DNA from: Bacteroidota bacterium
GTDB taxonomy: Bacteria; Bacteroidota; Bacteroidia; UKL13-3
Reading direction: 5' to 3'
NCBI GenBank assembly: GCA_947477885.1
Contig: CANJUD010000002.1
Location: 1-64,000, forward strand
DNA: 64,000 nt
Part shown: positions 44,201-52,976 of the stretch, one piece after another
Layout: every line of letters begins with the position of its first letter
How positions within the stretch are numbered: position 1 is the first letter of the stretch
Position numbers and translations under genes: made by a program
The notes under the pieces: generated by a model
Databases searched by the model: none
What the model saw: the letters and a program-made list of their open reading frames with translations, nothing else
What the model was told of the DNA's origin: nothing

Positions 44201-45700
44201 GGGAGAAGTTAATCCAGAAAAACTGCTAAGCTTACTCCAGGCGACGTTTGTAGAAGGGCTTGTTCTTAAATTTTTTGTTATATATAAATCTGTTGTGGCC
44301 TCAAACATCACATTGCTATCTTTAGGATGCGCGCAATATATACCTCCTTGGCCATTGATACTTCCTGTTGCATTGCTAACTATATTTCTTTTGATTCCAC
44401 CATTTTCATATAATATGCTGCTGTCGAATACATCGAAAGCAAAGTCTCCAGTCCAATCACCGCCGCGAACTGTAGAGAATTTCTTATCAATAGATATATC
44501 CATTCCATTGTCCTGCAATCCACCAATTATATAATCATTATATAATACACTATTACCCATTTTATAAAATTCAGATGCACTCAATCCATCTTCCAAGGTT
44601 GTCCATGTGTTGCCACCATCAAGGCTCCTATCGAGTCCACCATCGTGGTTTATATATAATTTATTTTTATTAAAAGGCGAAAAAGTAATACCGTGCTTAT
44701 CTGCATGTACTCCATAAGCCCAATGCGATTTCATCGTAAACGACACACCTTGGTCAGTCGATTTCCACACATTAATTCCAACAACATATACAGTATTTGC
44801 ATTTGACGGATCGGCTATAATACCCAAGTTATATGAGCCTTGACCATCTTGACTGGTGCCATTTGACGAGTATCCCAAAAGATTTGGCGTATCAACTTGT
44901 AATGTAAATGATGTACCATTATTTGTAGATTTATATACGCCCCCAAACGGACTTGCACCGCCTTTCCACACCACACAATATAGTTTTGAAGTATCGCTAG
45001 GGCAAATGGCAATCTTGATTCCCGCACAAGTTATATTACTATTCAGATCCGATTGTATCCACGTATCTCCACCATCATACGAGCGATAAAAATAGGTATT
45101 GGTTGCAGCATATACTATTTTAAAACTATTGGCTCTAAACATCAAATCACGATAGCTTGCAGTTACCGAAGTTTTCTTTGCCCAGCTACTTCCGCTGTTT
45201 GTACTTTTATATATTCCATCTGAGCAGGCTGCAAGCAAAGTACTCGTATCATTGGGTATGAAACGAATATATGATACCAATTTATTTCCCATTCCTGAGT
45301 TTGATTGCACCCAATTATTTCCACCGTCTACAGTTTTCCATAGGCCCAATCCGCCTCCATTGTAGTTTGCATCGCCAGTACCTAAGTACATTACATTCGG
45401 ATTTAATGGATTAATTGCCAACGAAGCACAAGCAGTTTGTGGTATATAATCGCTAATCGGCTTCCAAGTATTTCCTTCATTCGACGATTTAAAAACGCCA
45501 CCCGATGCTGTTACCGCAAATATTATATTACTGTCTTTGGGATGATATACAAGTTGCGAAACCCGCCCCATACCAGTAGTTTGCACACTTGGATTGTTTG
45601 GAAATTTAACGGGACCCACTTGTGTAAAGTTTGCTAAATTCTGAGAAATCCCCATTAATGGAAGTATTATATATAATACAAATAAGTATATTTTTTTCAT
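41273..45700 (-). CDS. Giant secreted BNR-repeat protein with T9SS sorting domain
   Basis: 1475 aa from the ATG at 45700, signal peptide about 1-19. Domains in order: VPS10/BNR-type propeller repeats (about 30-690, e.g. GGLGLWKTVDGGNNWVQS), a PKD-like domain (about 690-770), a GEVED-type domain (about 790-925, YIDYNNNGVFTDSFELVG), an Ig-like domain (about 930-1020), five DUF5018-like ~80-aa repeats with CNLLTY or CDLITY starts (about 1030-1390), and a type A T9SS tail (about 1395-1475, IFPNPASEELSI...DRFVKN). It is exported by T9SS to the surface. The upstream gene overlaps its start by 4 nt. Confidence 0.9.
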   Translation of the reverse strand: MKKIYLFVLYIILPLMGISQNLANFTQVGPVKFPNNPSVQTTGMGRVSQLVYHPKDSNIIFAVTASGGVFKSSNEGNTWKPISDYIPQTACASLAINPLNPNVMYLGTGDANYNGGGLGLWKTVDGGNNWVQSNSGMGNKLVSYIRFIPNDTSTLLAACSDGIYKSTNSGSSWAKKTSVTASYRDLMFRANSFKIVYAATNTYFYRSYDGGDTWIQSDLNSNITCAGIKIAICPSDTSKLYCVVWKGGASPFGGVYKSTNNGTSFTLQVDTPNLLGYSSNGTSQDGQGSYNLGIIADPSNANTVYVVGINVWKSTDQGVSFTMKSHWAYGVHADKHGITFSPFNKNKLYINHDGGLDRSLDGGNTWTTLEDGLSASEFYKMGNSVLYNDYIIGGLQDNGMDISIDKKFSTVRGGDWTGDFAFDVFDSSILYENGGIKRNIVSNATGSINGQGGIYCAHPKDSNVMFEATTDLYITKNLRTSPSTNVAWSKLSSFSGLTSPRAMSYSKSSYGTFYVAFNPQTIYRSDNINAASPTFTKITSFTFNSNEQVRGLETCDYDSNIIYMATNQARLFKSKDKGATWENISKNLPNSNIIKFLLNQKAKDSSMYVSTAFGVYYRNRNLKNWINFSKGLPTVAQISDMEIMSDGTSKSRLHIAMYGRGIWQTDLYNNTNLAPFADYTIEPSSSQPCASTIILVDNSLYSPTSRQWLITPASGWSYINGTDSSSSRAEIQFTSSGMYYISLTVSNASGSNTKTVNYNYSNISVSAQCSTTTTNLGGFTIGIYRFEFNTIDKSSSTGNTSYEDFSCSNNTIVKAGGTYNAWVTNGNSYNENAKIYIDYNNNGVFTDSFELVGTISTGQGRRSCSITLLSNPTVYDKFVRMRVVSDYNNVISSCGTLSYGQSEDYAIYIDKAKPTVAITIPKPTVSNGFVAAFKTSEIVYGFDVNDVVVSNATIANFTQIDGYTYSAKIIPINNAQVKVSINANGFTDLAGNYNSLILDSTTFFLGIKTYTFAGLSVKDTITQNTTGGSITSYLPYATIVDSLIATFTLSDSSNAYIGTVKQVSTTNKNNFNSTLTYIITSIDSSITKTYNITVITNKNTECNLLTYGFVNPSVSGSITQISTGGTVDLTVPYGTPLSNIVPYFTLSDSANAYISSVNQISNVTSNNFTSLVAYKIVAKDTNYHKTYYINIKFDKNKACNLLTYAIAPSITGTITPTGNTGGTVSVRVPFGTYLNSLIALFTVSDSGTVYINSVKQQTGVTVNNFTSPLSYKIVAQDTNYSKTYIVTVLSDSNSACDLITYNIISPNATGMITANTAGGLVNIAVPFGTNVTKLISQFTISDSAKAFVNTTLQQSSITPNDYTDTLHLTIKAQNNINTKTYLVKVTINAGIYLLVKNEKIKIFPNPASEELSITNNQFQFQNKEYKIINILGQTIIIGKLTDIQTTIDISNLARGVYYFLSQTEEGFRSDRFVKN

Positions 45701-46143
45701 CGTGTAAGTGTGTCGCTTCGTAATTTTTTCCATTGTTCTAAAACTTCTTCGGGAGTCATGACCGTGCCGTCTTGTTTCACCAAATTTTTATTGCGTTGTT
45801 GCCAGTTCAAAAATTGTTTGTATTCATAGACATATTGTATGGGGCGTTTTTCCTCTTTTTCTTTCTCCTCTTTTGTTTTCTCTTTTCCAAATAAATCTTT
45901 TCCTTCCCCATCATCTTCAGTAGGTTTTTCTCTGTGCTCCCAATATTTCTCAAATGCTTCCACCGCTTTATAATAGTTCACCCCTGAACTGTCCATCATG
46001 GCTATCCATGCAGGAGGACTCAGTGTATCATCTTGCCTTGCTAAAGAAATCGAATTGTGGGCATGGGTTTTACAACTGCAATGCGTAATGCATATATATG
46101 AAGTCGCAATAATTAAAATTAGTAAATGTTTTGTTACCTGCAT
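45697..46143 (-). CDS. Small exported partner of the BNR/T9SS protein, unknown
   Basis: 148 aa from the ATG at 46143. A signal peptide with possible lipobox (ITHCSC, about 21-24) is followed by an acidic, Glu/Lys-rich stretch (ENREKPTEDDGEGKDLFGKEKTKEEKEKEEK, with its first residues as HREKPTE). The C-terminal VYEYKQFLNWQQRNKNLVKQDGTVMTPEEVLEQWKK is a pattern I associate with small proteins encoded next to T9SS BNR proteins. The stop overlaps the next start by 4 nt (ATGA), so production is coupled. A joint surface function is likely but unproven. Confidence 0.75.
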   Translation of the reverse strand: MQVTKHLLILIIATSYICITHCSCKTHAHNSISLARQDDTLSPPAWIAMMDSSGVNYYKAVEAFEKYWEHREKPTEDDGEGKDLFGKEKTKEEKEKEEKRPIQYVYEYKQFLNWQQRNKNLVKQDGTVMTPEEVLEQWKKLRSDTLTR

Positions 46144-46308
46144 CAACCACAAAAATAATTACATTTACCCATGTGTGCTAATTGATTTTTTGAGATATTT
46201 TTTGTACACCGCAATCGCTAAAAATAGCTGACGGCATGGTATCTTGTTTATTCTTACAGGAAATCTTTTTCAAAACATAGCAATACAATTCACCATATTT
46301 GCACTCCC

Positions 46309-47376
46309 ATGCAAGAGGATGAAAAAATAAGAGGCCGCGGAGCACAACTCCATACCAATAACAAATACCAGCAATACCATTATGTAACCGAACATATAGA
46401 AGGGTTAGACGAGCCACTAATTGATGGCAGCAGGGAAACAAAAATATATACAGAGAATCCGAAAAAAATTGTAACTCATGTCGAGAGTCCCGATGTGTAT
46501 GGGATGTATTCTATCAATCCCTACCAAGGTTGCGAACATGGATGTATATATTGCTATGCACGTCCTACACACGAGTACTGGGGTTATAACGCGGGTTTAG
46601 ATTTTGAACGAAATATTATAGTAAAACACAATGCCCCTGATTTGCTCCGGAGTTTTTTCGACAAAAAATCGTGGAAGCCAAGTGTAATAAATGTATCTGG
46701 AAATACAGATTGTTATCAGCCTATCGAACGGAAATTAAAAATCACACGCCAACTTTTAGAAGTATTTTTAGAATATAAAAACCCAGTAGGTATGATTACA
46801 AAAAACAGTTTAATACTTCGCGATTTAGATATACTAAAACAATTGGCTGAATTGAATTTGGTGCATGTAATGGTGAGTATTACAAGTCTGGATGAAAGTT
46901 TACGAAGGTTAATGGAACCCCGCACTGCCAGTAGTTTAAACCGATTAAAAGTTTTAGAAGTACTGAGCAAAAACAATATATCCTGTGGGGTAATGACGGC
47001 TCCAATTATTCCAGGATTAAATAGTAGTGAAGTACCCGAAATATTAAAAGCTGCTGCCAATCATGGAGCAAGAAATGCAGAATATACTATAGTAAGATTG
47101 AACGGGCCAAATGAAGCAATTTTTCATGATTGGATACATAAACATTTCCCTAACAAAGCCAACAAAGTATGGAATCTTATTAAAGAATGTCATGGCGGCA
47201 AAGTGAGTGATAGTCGCTACCGCTTAAGGATGCGTGGCGAAGGTGCAACGGCTGATAGTATTGCCCAGCTATTTAATCTAGCAGTAAGAAAACATTTTAA
47301 AGGACCGAAAGCAACGGCAATGGATTGTAGTATTTTTGAGAGACCGAGTAAATATGGGCAGATTAAACTATTATAA
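46309..47376 (+). CDS. PA0069/Rv2578c-family radical SAM protein
   Basis: 355 aa. The [4Fe-4S]-binding Cx3Cx2C motif is CEHGCIYCYARP (about 76-87). The surroundings MYSINPYQGCEHGCIYCYARPTHEYWGYNAGLDFERNI (quoted in part) match this family. Further blocks are VNVSGNTDCYQPIERKLKITRQLLEV and ITKNSLILRDLDILKQLAELNLVHVMVSITSLDE. The substrate is not known for the family. The gene is alone, followed by a palindromic repeat. Confidence 0.92.
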   Translation: MQEDEKIRGRGAQLHTNNKYQQYHYVTEHIEGLDEPLIDGSRETKIYTENPKKIVTHVESPDVYGMYSINPYQGCEHGCIYCYARPTHEYWGYNAGLDFERNIIVKHNAPDLLRSFFDKKSWKPSVINVSGNTDCYQPIERKLKITRQLLEVFLEYKNPVGMITKNSLILRDLDILKQLAELNLVHVMVSITSLDESLRRLMEPRTASSLNRLKVLEVLSKNNISCGVMTAPIIPGLNSSEVPEILKAAANHGARNAEYTIVRLNGPNEAIFHDWIHKHFPNKANKVWNLIKECHGGKVSDSRYRLRMRGEGATADSIAQLFNLAVRKHFKGPKATAMDCSIFERPSKYGQIKLL

Positions 47377-47381
47377 TACTT

Positions 47382-47491
47382 CGTCATTGCGAGGAACGAC
47401 GAGTTGGCTAGTGAGGTTGGGTGACGAAGCAAACTCAGTAGAAGCAAGTTTCTCCCGAGTTTGCTTCGTCGGAAGCCTCATCGCAATGACG
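47382..47491. repeat. Compound palindrome of the TCATTGCGAGGA family
   Basis: CGTCATTGCGAGG (47382-47394) is matched by an inverted CCTCATCGCAATGACG (47476-47491). An inner arm GACGAAGCAAACTC (47423-47436) pairs perfectly with GAGTTTGCTTCGTC (47457-47470). The layout equals that of 27394-27494. It is placed between convergent genes (radical SAM and accC). Confidence 0.92.
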
Positions 47492-47501
47492 GACTTTCTT
47501 T

Positions 47502-49007
47502 CTACCGCTTCCCAGCCCTATTCAACCGCCAAGGAGAAAACGACTTATTGGTATTATGCTGGCTGAGCGGTCCCGAATCTAATTCGGGAGAAGCCACATT
47601 CCAAAAAGCATCAGCAGCTATTGCTGCAACAAGCTCTTCATCTTCTTCCAATGCTTCATTAAGCATTTCAGGTTTGAAATAGTTGTCAATAAACTTCGTA
47701 TCAAAATTACCACTTCTAAAAGCTTCGTGACGCATCACAAATTTTCCAAATGAAAGTGTAGTTTCAATTCCACTTATATGATAATCATCCACTGCTTGTA
47801 TCATCTTTTCCATCGCTTCCTCACGGGTGGCTGCATATACAATTAGTTTGGCAATCATGGGGTCATATTGTATAGGAATTTCCATCCCTTGCTGGTAGGC
47901 ATCATCAACGCGGACACCATATCCTTGAGGGATTTTGTAAGTTATTAGTTTACCAATATCAGGTAAAAAATTATTGGCAGGATCTTCCGCACAAATTCTT
48001 AGTTCTATACTATGTCCTGTAATATTTAAATCTTCTTGGGTGAAAGAAAGTTTATGTCCGCGAGCTACATTTATTTGTTCTTTTACCAAGTCAATTCCTG
48101 TGATCATTTCTGTTACAGGATGCTCCACTTGTAATCTTGTATTCATTTCTAAAAAGTAGAAATTCAATTTCTCATCAAGCAAAAATTCGATAGTTCCTGC
48201 TCCACTATAATTACAAGCTTTGGCAGCATTAACAGCAGCCTTGCCCATCTCATCACGCATCTGCGGCGTAAGTACAGAGCTCGGTGCTTCTTCCACTAAT
48301 TTCTGATGGCGGCGTTGTATACTACATTCACGTTCGAACAAATGAACCACATTGCCATGATTATCTGCCATAATTTGGAATTCTATATGTCTGGGTGCAG
48401 CTACATATTTTTCAATAAAAACCGCATCATCACCAAAAGAAGATTTGGCTTCGTTCTGTGCCATTTTTATTTGTTCTTCAAATTCATTCTCTGCATTCAC
48501 TACCCGCATTCCCTTGCCACCGCCACCTGCAGAGGCTTTTATTAAAACAGGATATCCTATAATATTTGCAATTTTCTTAGCTTCGTTCACATCTGTTATT
48601 GCTTCATCAATTCCAGGAACCAAGGGCACACCGAAATTTCTCACCGCTTGTTTTGCTCCAATTTTACTTCCCATCGTCTCCATACTTTCAGCACTCGGAC
48701 CGATAAATATTAAACCTGCTTGTTTCACCATGCGGCTGAACTCTGCATTCTCACTGAGGAAACCATAGCCTGGATGAATCCCTTCAGCACCGGTAAGTTT
48801 GGCAACTTCAATAATTTTATGTCCTAGTAAATAACTTTGATTGGAAGGCGGCGGACCGATACAAACTGCTTCATCAGCATAACGGGTATGTAGGGCATTC
48901 GCATCGGCTTCGCTATAAACGGCTACAGTTTTTATGCCCATCTCTTTGCATGCACGCATCACACGCAGGGCTATTTCGCCACGATTGGCTATGAGGATTT
49001 TTTTCAT
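47502..49007 (-). CDS. accC: Acetyl/propionyl-CoA carboxylase biotin carboxylase subunit
   Basis: 501 aa. ATP-grasp core with [11 protein letters not shown] (glycine loop), [21 protein letters not shown] and [13 protein letters not shown]-terminal [20 protein letters not shown]. It carboxylates biotin on BCCP using ATP and bicarbonate. The C-terminal ~30 residues extend past the core and carry a palindromic DNA segment, TCCCGAATCTAATTCGGGA (47573-47591), read as [11 protein letters not shown]. The protein ends WRLNRAGKR, close to the WR..R tail of Bacteroidota AccC. The beta subunit (57589) and accA (20899) are elsewhere. Confidence 0.95.
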   Translation of the reverse strand: MKKILIANRGEIALRVMRACKEMGIKTVAVYSEADANALHTRYADEAVCIGPPPSNQSYLLGHKIIEVAKLTGAEGIHPGYGFLSENAEFSRMVKQAGLIFIGPSAESMETMGSKIGAKQAVRNFGVPLVPGIDEAITDVNEAKKIANIIGYPVLIKASAGGGGKGMRVVNAENEFEEQIKMAQNEAKSSFGDDAVFIEKYVAAPRHIEFQIMADNHGNVVHLFERECSIQRRHQKLVEEAPSSVLTPQMRDEMGKAAVNAAKACNYSGAGTIEFLLDEKLNFYFLEMNTRLQVEHPVTEMITGIDLVKEQINVARGHKLSFTQEDLNITGHSIELRICAEDPANNFLPDIGKLITYKIPQGYGVRVDDAYQQGMEIPIQYDPMIAKLIVYAATREEAMEKMIQAVDDYHISGIETTLSFGKFVMRHEAFRSGNFDTKFIDNYFKPEMLNEALEEDEELVAAIAADAFWNVASPELDSGPLSQHNTNKSFSPWRLNRAGKR

Positions 49008-49129
49008 AATTGAGGTGCGAAATTAAGGGAAAATGGTATCAATTAGCGAGCATCAGGGATCAAGTATTTCAGGCGTCAGCCATTAACCATTTGTTATGCT
49101 AAGCGTAGTCGAAGCAAACCATTCATCAC

Positions 49130-50182
49130 TCACTCTACCCTTATCGCCCATCTCAACTTCGCCGATTTCGCCCTGGGATTATCATTGCATTCTTGTGCCG
49201 ACGGACGAATAGGCTCCGATGCAATCTCTTTAAAAATCCCAACATTATATAAACTCTGGAAACTTTTTTTAACACGACGGTCTTCGCCGCTGTGGAAGGT
49301 GAGGATGGCTACACGACCGCCCGGGGCAAGGACCTTGGGGAGTTTGTCTAAGAATTTATTCAATACACCAAACTCATTATTTACTTCAATACGCAAAGCT
49401 TGGAAACAACGTTGACATGATTTTTTTATTATATCATTTCTTGTTTGGGCTGGTAAAAATACAAGAGCTTCTGTTATAATATTTTTTAATTGTGTGGTGG
49501 TTTTAATTTCTATGCCGCGTGATATATATAATATAATAGTTCTTGAAATTTCTTCGGCATAAGGCTCGTCTGAATTTTCAAATAATATATCTTTTAACTC
49601 TTGTTGTTTTACAGTTTTTAAAAATGCCGCTGCCGATTTCCCACTTTTGGGATTGAGCCTCAAATCAAGCGGGCCTTCGGTTTTAAAGGAGAAGCCGCGT
49701 TCGGGATTATCAATCTGCATAGATGATACACCCAAATCTGCAAGCACAAAATCCAGCGGACCACTTTCATATATAATTTGATCCATCTCCGAAAAATTCA
49801 TTTTCTTGATAATCAAAACTTCAGGACCATAACCCAAATTTTCCAAACGTTCTTTGGTACGAGGTAATTCTATCGGGTCCACATCAATGGCAAACAAACG
49901 CCCATTGGGAGCCAATCTTTTCAGCATCTCCAAACTATGTCCACCATAACCCAGTGTAGCATCCAGCCCAGTTTGTCCGGGTTTTATATTCAGAAATTCC
50001 ATAATCTCATCCACACAAATACTACGATGCATTCCCGCCGGCGTGCGACCTTGCTTTAATATATTTTCTATATCATTTGTATATTGCTCAGGCTGCAACT
50101 CCTTATACTTTTCTTTAAAAGCTTTTGGGTGCGTGCCTTTGTAGCGTATGCGGCGTGAGGGTTTGGGTGTTTGGTCATCCAT
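49130..50182 (-). CDS. rsmH: RsmH-type rRNA cytosine-N4 methyltransferase (divergent form)
   Basis: 350 aa. The SAM-binding fold has LDATLGYGGHSLEMLKRLAPNGRLFAIDVDP, then FVLADLGVSSMQIDNPERGFSFKTEGPLDLRLNP and GGRVAILTFHSGEDRRVK (quoted in part). N4-methylation of 16S C1402 is the family reaction. The N-terminus (RRIRYKGTHPKAFKEKYKELQPEQYTN, from residue 10) differs from the usual YHIPVLL start. The locus lacks the mraZ/ftsL/ftsI neighbours of the normal rsmH in the dcw cluster. It may therefore be a second, paralogous copy. Confidence 0.88.
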   Translation of the reverse strand: MDDQTPKPSRRIRYKGTHPKAFKEKYKELQPEQYTNDIENILKQGRTPAGMHRSICVDEIMEFLNIKPGQTGLDATLGYGGHSLEMLKRLAPNGRLFAIDVDPIELPRTKERLENLGYGPEVLIIKKMNFSEMDQIIYESGPLDFVLADLGVSSMQIDNPERGFSFKTEGPLDLRLNPKSGKSAAAFLKTVKQQELKDILFENSDEPYAEEISRTIILYISRGIEIKTTTQLKNIITEALVFLPAQTRNDIIKKSCQRCFQALRIEVNNEFGVLNKFLDKLPKVLAPGGRVAILTFHSGEDRRVKKSFQSLYNVGIFKEIASEPIRPSAQECNDNPRAKSAKLRWAIRVE

Positions 50183-50186
50183 GTTG

Positions 50187-50194
50187 CAAAAATA
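50187..50194 (-). promoter_or_regulatory. -7 element TATTTTTG adjacent to the RsmH-type gene
   Basis: On the minus strand TATTTTTG ends 4 nt before the ATG at 50182, again suggesting a very short or absent leader. Confidence 0.4.
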
Positions 50195-50239
50195 GTATAT
50201 AGATTAAAGACAATAGACAAAAGTATAAAGATTGTATCA

Positions 50240-50358
50240 CCCTTCGACTCCGCTCAGGGTGTCATTATAGAGGTTTGTCATCCTGAGTCTATCGAAGGGC
50301 GACAAACCTAAGCATGAGTAATTCTCCGGACGTCTTCGATAAACTCAGACTGACAAAC
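50240..50358. repeat. Cluster of TTCGACTCCGCTCAGG / GTTTGTC repeat elements
   Basis: CCCTTCGACTCCGCTCAGGGTG (50240-50261) is a palindrome-like word. It is followed by GTTTGTCATCCTGAGTCTATCGAAGGGCGACAAAC (50273-50307), whose ends GTTTGTC and GACAAAC pair. Then comes CTTCGATAAACTCAGACTGACAAAC (50334-50358). All belong to one family of stem-forming intergenic elements widespread in bacterial genomes. They lie between divergent genes. Confidence 0.9.
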
Positions 50359-50403
50359 ACTTCAAGCCGACAAACAAACCAAGCATCACAAAAAATTATC
50401 CCG

Positions 50404-50411
50404 TACTTTTG
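50404..50411 (+). promoter_or_regulatory. -7 element TACTTTTG before adk
   Basis: TACTTTTG is identical to the proximal rRNA -7 element, 20 nt before the adk ATG. No close -33 TTTG is seen. Confidence 0.6.
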
Positions 50412-50430
50412 CACCTCCTAAAAAACACAC

Positions 50431-51015
50431 ATGCTCAACATCGTATTATTTGGTCCCCCGGGGGCAGGCAAAGGCACACAATCGGCCAAGTTGATTGAAA
50501 AATATGGATTGGTTCACCTGAGCACGGGTGATATTTTCAGAGCCAATATTAAAGGCAACACTGAACTGGGAGCGAAAGCCAAAAGTTATATGGACCAAGG
50601 CAAACTGGTACCCGATGAAGTAACTATAAGCATGTTGGAAGCTGAAGTAGCCGAAACACCAGAAGCCAAAGGTTATATATTTGATGGTTTCCCCAGAAAC
50701 AAATTTCAGGCAGAATCGCTGGATGAGTTTTTGGAAATACTAGGTTGCTCCATCACGCTGATGCTCGCATTAGAAGTGGAAGAGGATGAACTAAGAACCC
50801 GTCTCCTCCTCCGTGGAAAAGACAGTGCCCGTGCGGATGATGTGGATCCAGCCATTATTCAAAAACGCATTGATGTATATAATAACGAAACCGCACCGGT
50901 GAAGGATTATTATAGTGCTCAAGGGAAATATAGAGGCATTAATGGCGTGGGGAGTATTGATGGGGTTTTTGGGCAGTTGTGTGAGGAAATAAAAGGAATA
51001 AGCAGTAAGGAGTAA
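50431..51015 (+). CDS. adk: Adenylate kinase
   Basis: 194 aa, the short form without a long LID insert. P-loop GPPGAGKGTQ (7-16); core motifs LVHLSTGDIFRANI, YIFDGFPRNKFQAESLD and LLLRGKDSARADD. It interconverts ATP + AMP and 2 ADP. The short LID (LLRGKDSARADDVD) lacks the Zn-type Cys residues. Preceded by a good Bacteroidota -7 element and followed by a repeat region and obg. Confidence 0.97.
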   Translation: MLNIVLFGPPGAGKGTQSAKLIEKYGLVHLSTGDIFRANIKGNTELGAKAKSYMDQGKLVPDEVTISMLEAEVAETPEAKGYIFDGFPRNKFQAESLDEFLEILGCSITLMLALEVEEDELRTRLLLRGKDSARADDVDPAIIQKRIDVYNNETAPVKDYYSAQGKYRGINGVGSIDGVFGQLCEEIKGISSKE

Positions 51016-51181
51016 GGAGTACACACCCCCGCTGAACACACGGGCTTGCACCCCCCTCTCCAGAGGGGAGGCGTCGCTGCTAGGTGAAGTAGGAATATAA
51101 AAGGAAGTATGCTCGGGTCTCCCCTCAGGGGATTCGCCGCGGCGAATAGAGGGGCTAAACGACAATAAAAGAGAAAAAATT
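51016..51181. repeat. Intergenic GC-rich palindromes between adk and obg
   Basis: AGTAAGGAGTAAGGAGT (51004-51020; the first part overlaps the adk end), then stems of the CCCCTCTCC-type (51053-51070), and a perfect 16-bp palindrome ATTCGCCGCGGCGAAT (51132-51147) flanked by CCCCTCAGGGG and AGAGGGGC. A related TCCGCCGCGGCGGA palindrome is at 53358-53371. Confidence 0.9.
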
Positions 51182-52171
51182 TTGGCAGATAACAACTTTG
51201 TAGATTACGTAAAAATATGTTGCCGCACGGGTAAGGGCGGGGCGGGAAGCTCACACTTGCACCGCGACAAGATTACTGCCATGGGCGGTCCTGATGGTGG
51301 CGATGGTGGCCGTGGCGGACATATTATACTCCGTGGCAATAGCAATTTCTGGACTTTGCTGCATCTGAAATATAGAAAACATATAATAGCACCCGATGGC
51401 GGACCTGGCCAAAGCGGCAACAAAACTGGGAAAGAAGGGGAGGATGAATTTCTGGATGTTCCCTTGGGAACCGTTGCCCGTGATGCAGAAACTGGAGAAT
51501 TTATTCTAGAAATCACCGATCACGGACAAGAAAAAATATTACTAAAAGGTGGTCGTGGCGGACAGGGCAATACCCATTTTAAAAGTCCGACGAGGCAGAC
51601 GCCACGCTTTGCACAGCCTGGAGAAGATGGTCAGGAAGTGTGGAATATATTAGAACTAAAAGTGCTTGCCGATGTGGGCTTGGTAGGTTTCCCCAATGCG
51701 GGTAAATCAACTTTACTATCGGTGGTAAGTGCCGCCAAACCTGAGATTGCGGATTATCCGTTTACCACGCTAACCCCACAACTGGGCATTGTGCAGTACA
51801 GAGATTATCGCTCGTTTATCATGGCCGATATCCCCGGTATTATAGAAGGTGCCCACGAAGGCAAAGGTTTGGGCCACCGATTTTTGAGACATATAGAACG
51901 TAATTCGTTATTACTATTTATGGTGCCTTGCGATACGAATGATATCATAAAAGAATACGAAATTCTAGAAAACGAGCTTGTGCAGTTTAATCCTGAGTTG
52001 CTTGATAAACCAAGGCTGCTCGCCATCACCAAATGTGACATGATAGATGATGAAATGCAGGAACAAATGAAAGCTCATTTGCCTGAGGGGGTTGATTGTA
52101 TATTTATTTCTTCAGTAACTGGGAAAGGGATTGAGGGGTTGAAGGATAAGATTTGGGGAGTGCTTAATTAG
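51182..52171 (+). CDS. obgE: GTPase Obg/CgtA
   Basis: 329 aa. The Obg glycine-rich fold (1-160) starts [26 protein letters not shown], followed by a G domain with G1 [10 protein letters not shown]2 [11 protein letters not shown]3 [17 protein letters not shown] and G4 ITKCD. It helps in late 50S assembly and stress signalling. The start codon is TTG at 51182; it is supported by the family's conserved first residues (M-A[10 protein letters not shown]), while no ATG fits. GAGAAAAAATT precedes it. Confidence 0.95.
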   Translation: MADNNFVDYVKICCRTGKGGAGSSHLHRDKITAMGGPDGGDGGRGGHIILRGNSNFWTLLHLKYRKHIIAPDGGPGQSGNKTGKEGEDEFLDVPLGTVARDAETGEFILEITDHGQEKILLKGGRGGQGNTHFKSPTRQTPRFAQPGEDGQEVWNILELKVLADVGLVGFPNAGKSTLLSVVSAAKPEIADYPFTTLTPQLGIVQYRDYRSFIMADIPGIIEGAHEGKGLGHRFLRHIERNSLLLFMVPCDTNDIIKEYEILENELVQFNPELLDKPRLLAITKCDMIDDEMQEQMKAHLPEGVDCIFISSVTGKGIEGLKDKIWGVLN

Positions 52172-52423
52172 TATCAAGTAGCTAGTATCAAGTATTTGTC
52201 GCGGTTATTATAATAGACCATCATTGTAGCTACGCATCATTCTGAACCCAATGCGTATGCCCGTGTGTGAGCTGGGTGAAGAATCCCATGGAGTGTGCGC
52301 TCCGTATGATGGGAGTTACGCTGAGAGTTAAAATACCGAGCATACACCCAATGGGATTCTTCGCAGGAAGCCTGCTCAGAATGACGGCAGCTTTAAGAGC
52401 CTCCTCGCAATGACGGCGTAAAC
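52172..52423. repeat. Non-coding region with GTATCAAGTA words and a 12-bp inverted repeat
   Basis: GTATCAAGTAGCTAGTATCAAGTATTT (about 52171-52197) is a doubled GTATCAAGTA word. GAAGAATCCCAT (52278-52289) pairs perfectly with ATGGGATTCTTC (52351-52362) 61 nt later, enclosing further palindrome-like sequence. CTCCTCGCAATGACGGCG at the end belongs to the TCATTGCGAGGA family. Confidence 0.88.
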
Positions 52424-52840
52424 TCAAAATAGTAGATTCACAAACGCATTCTTAGGCTCAATTTTAACAGGGTAAGCCAAGTTCACACCTCTTATTTCTT
52501 TGAACGTGTTTGTATAATGTATCGGATCTTTTATCTGGTAATTTCCTTTGATCATCCAGAAATAGTCTATCGGTTTTAGGTGCGGAACCAAAGCTTGCTT
52601 GCTCTTATTTCCAATCAAATAAAAATCAACTTCCAAATCTAAATCTTGGAAATGATATACTGGATATGCATCGATTTCTTTTTGCTTGGGATGTTTTACT
52701 TCTAAGTCTTCGATGCGTTGTAGTTCAATATCGAGATGCCTGTTAATAGCCGCTGCAAACATATAGCCTTTGGCAGAGACCGAGATGCCGAACAGGTCGA
52801 AATTATAGTCGTAGGCGATATCAAGGGTTATTTTTTTCAA
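52424..52840 (-). CDS. IPExxxVDY family protein
   Basis: 138 aa if TTG at 52840 is the start (MKKITLDIAYDYNFDLFGISV), which fits the family; an upstream TTG at 52876 lies in repeat DNA and is unlikely. The pattern DFYLIGNKSKQALVPHLKPIDYFWMIKGN and DLFGISV/RHLDIELQR match the Bacteroidota IPExxxVDY family, of unknown function. The start codon choice is supported by the loss of coding character upstream. Convergent with obg. Confidence 0.78.
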   Translation of the reverse strand: MKKITLDIAYDYNFDLFGISVSAKGYMFAAAINRHLDIELQRIEDLEVKHPKQKEIDAYPVYHFQDLDLEVDFYLIGNKSKQALVPHLKPIDYFWMIKGNYQIKDPIHYTNTFKEIRGVNLAYPVKIEPKNAFVNLLF

Positions 52841-52958
52841 GGGAGCAAATATATAGTATCTAGTAGCTAGTATCAAGTAGGATGTACCTATTGCCGTCTG
52901 GCTTTAGCCGACGGAAGCAAGAAGCAAAAAAAATAGCCTAAATATTCTCCAATTATCA

Positions 52959-52966
52959 TACTTTTG
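52959..52966 (+). promoter_or_regulatory. -7 element TACTTTTG before the MerR-family gene
   Basis: TACTTTTG, 11 nt from the ATG at 52977, implying a very short leader. Its -33 partner is not clear. Confidence 0.5.
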
Positions 52967-52976
52967 AAACATCATC

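Noticed and set aside
47502-47600. Frameshift or fusion at the accC 3' end
   Set aside because: The tail reads WRLNRAGKR in frame, similar to the natural ends of Bacteroidota AccC. Only the palindrome TCCCGAATCTAATTCGGGA looks added.
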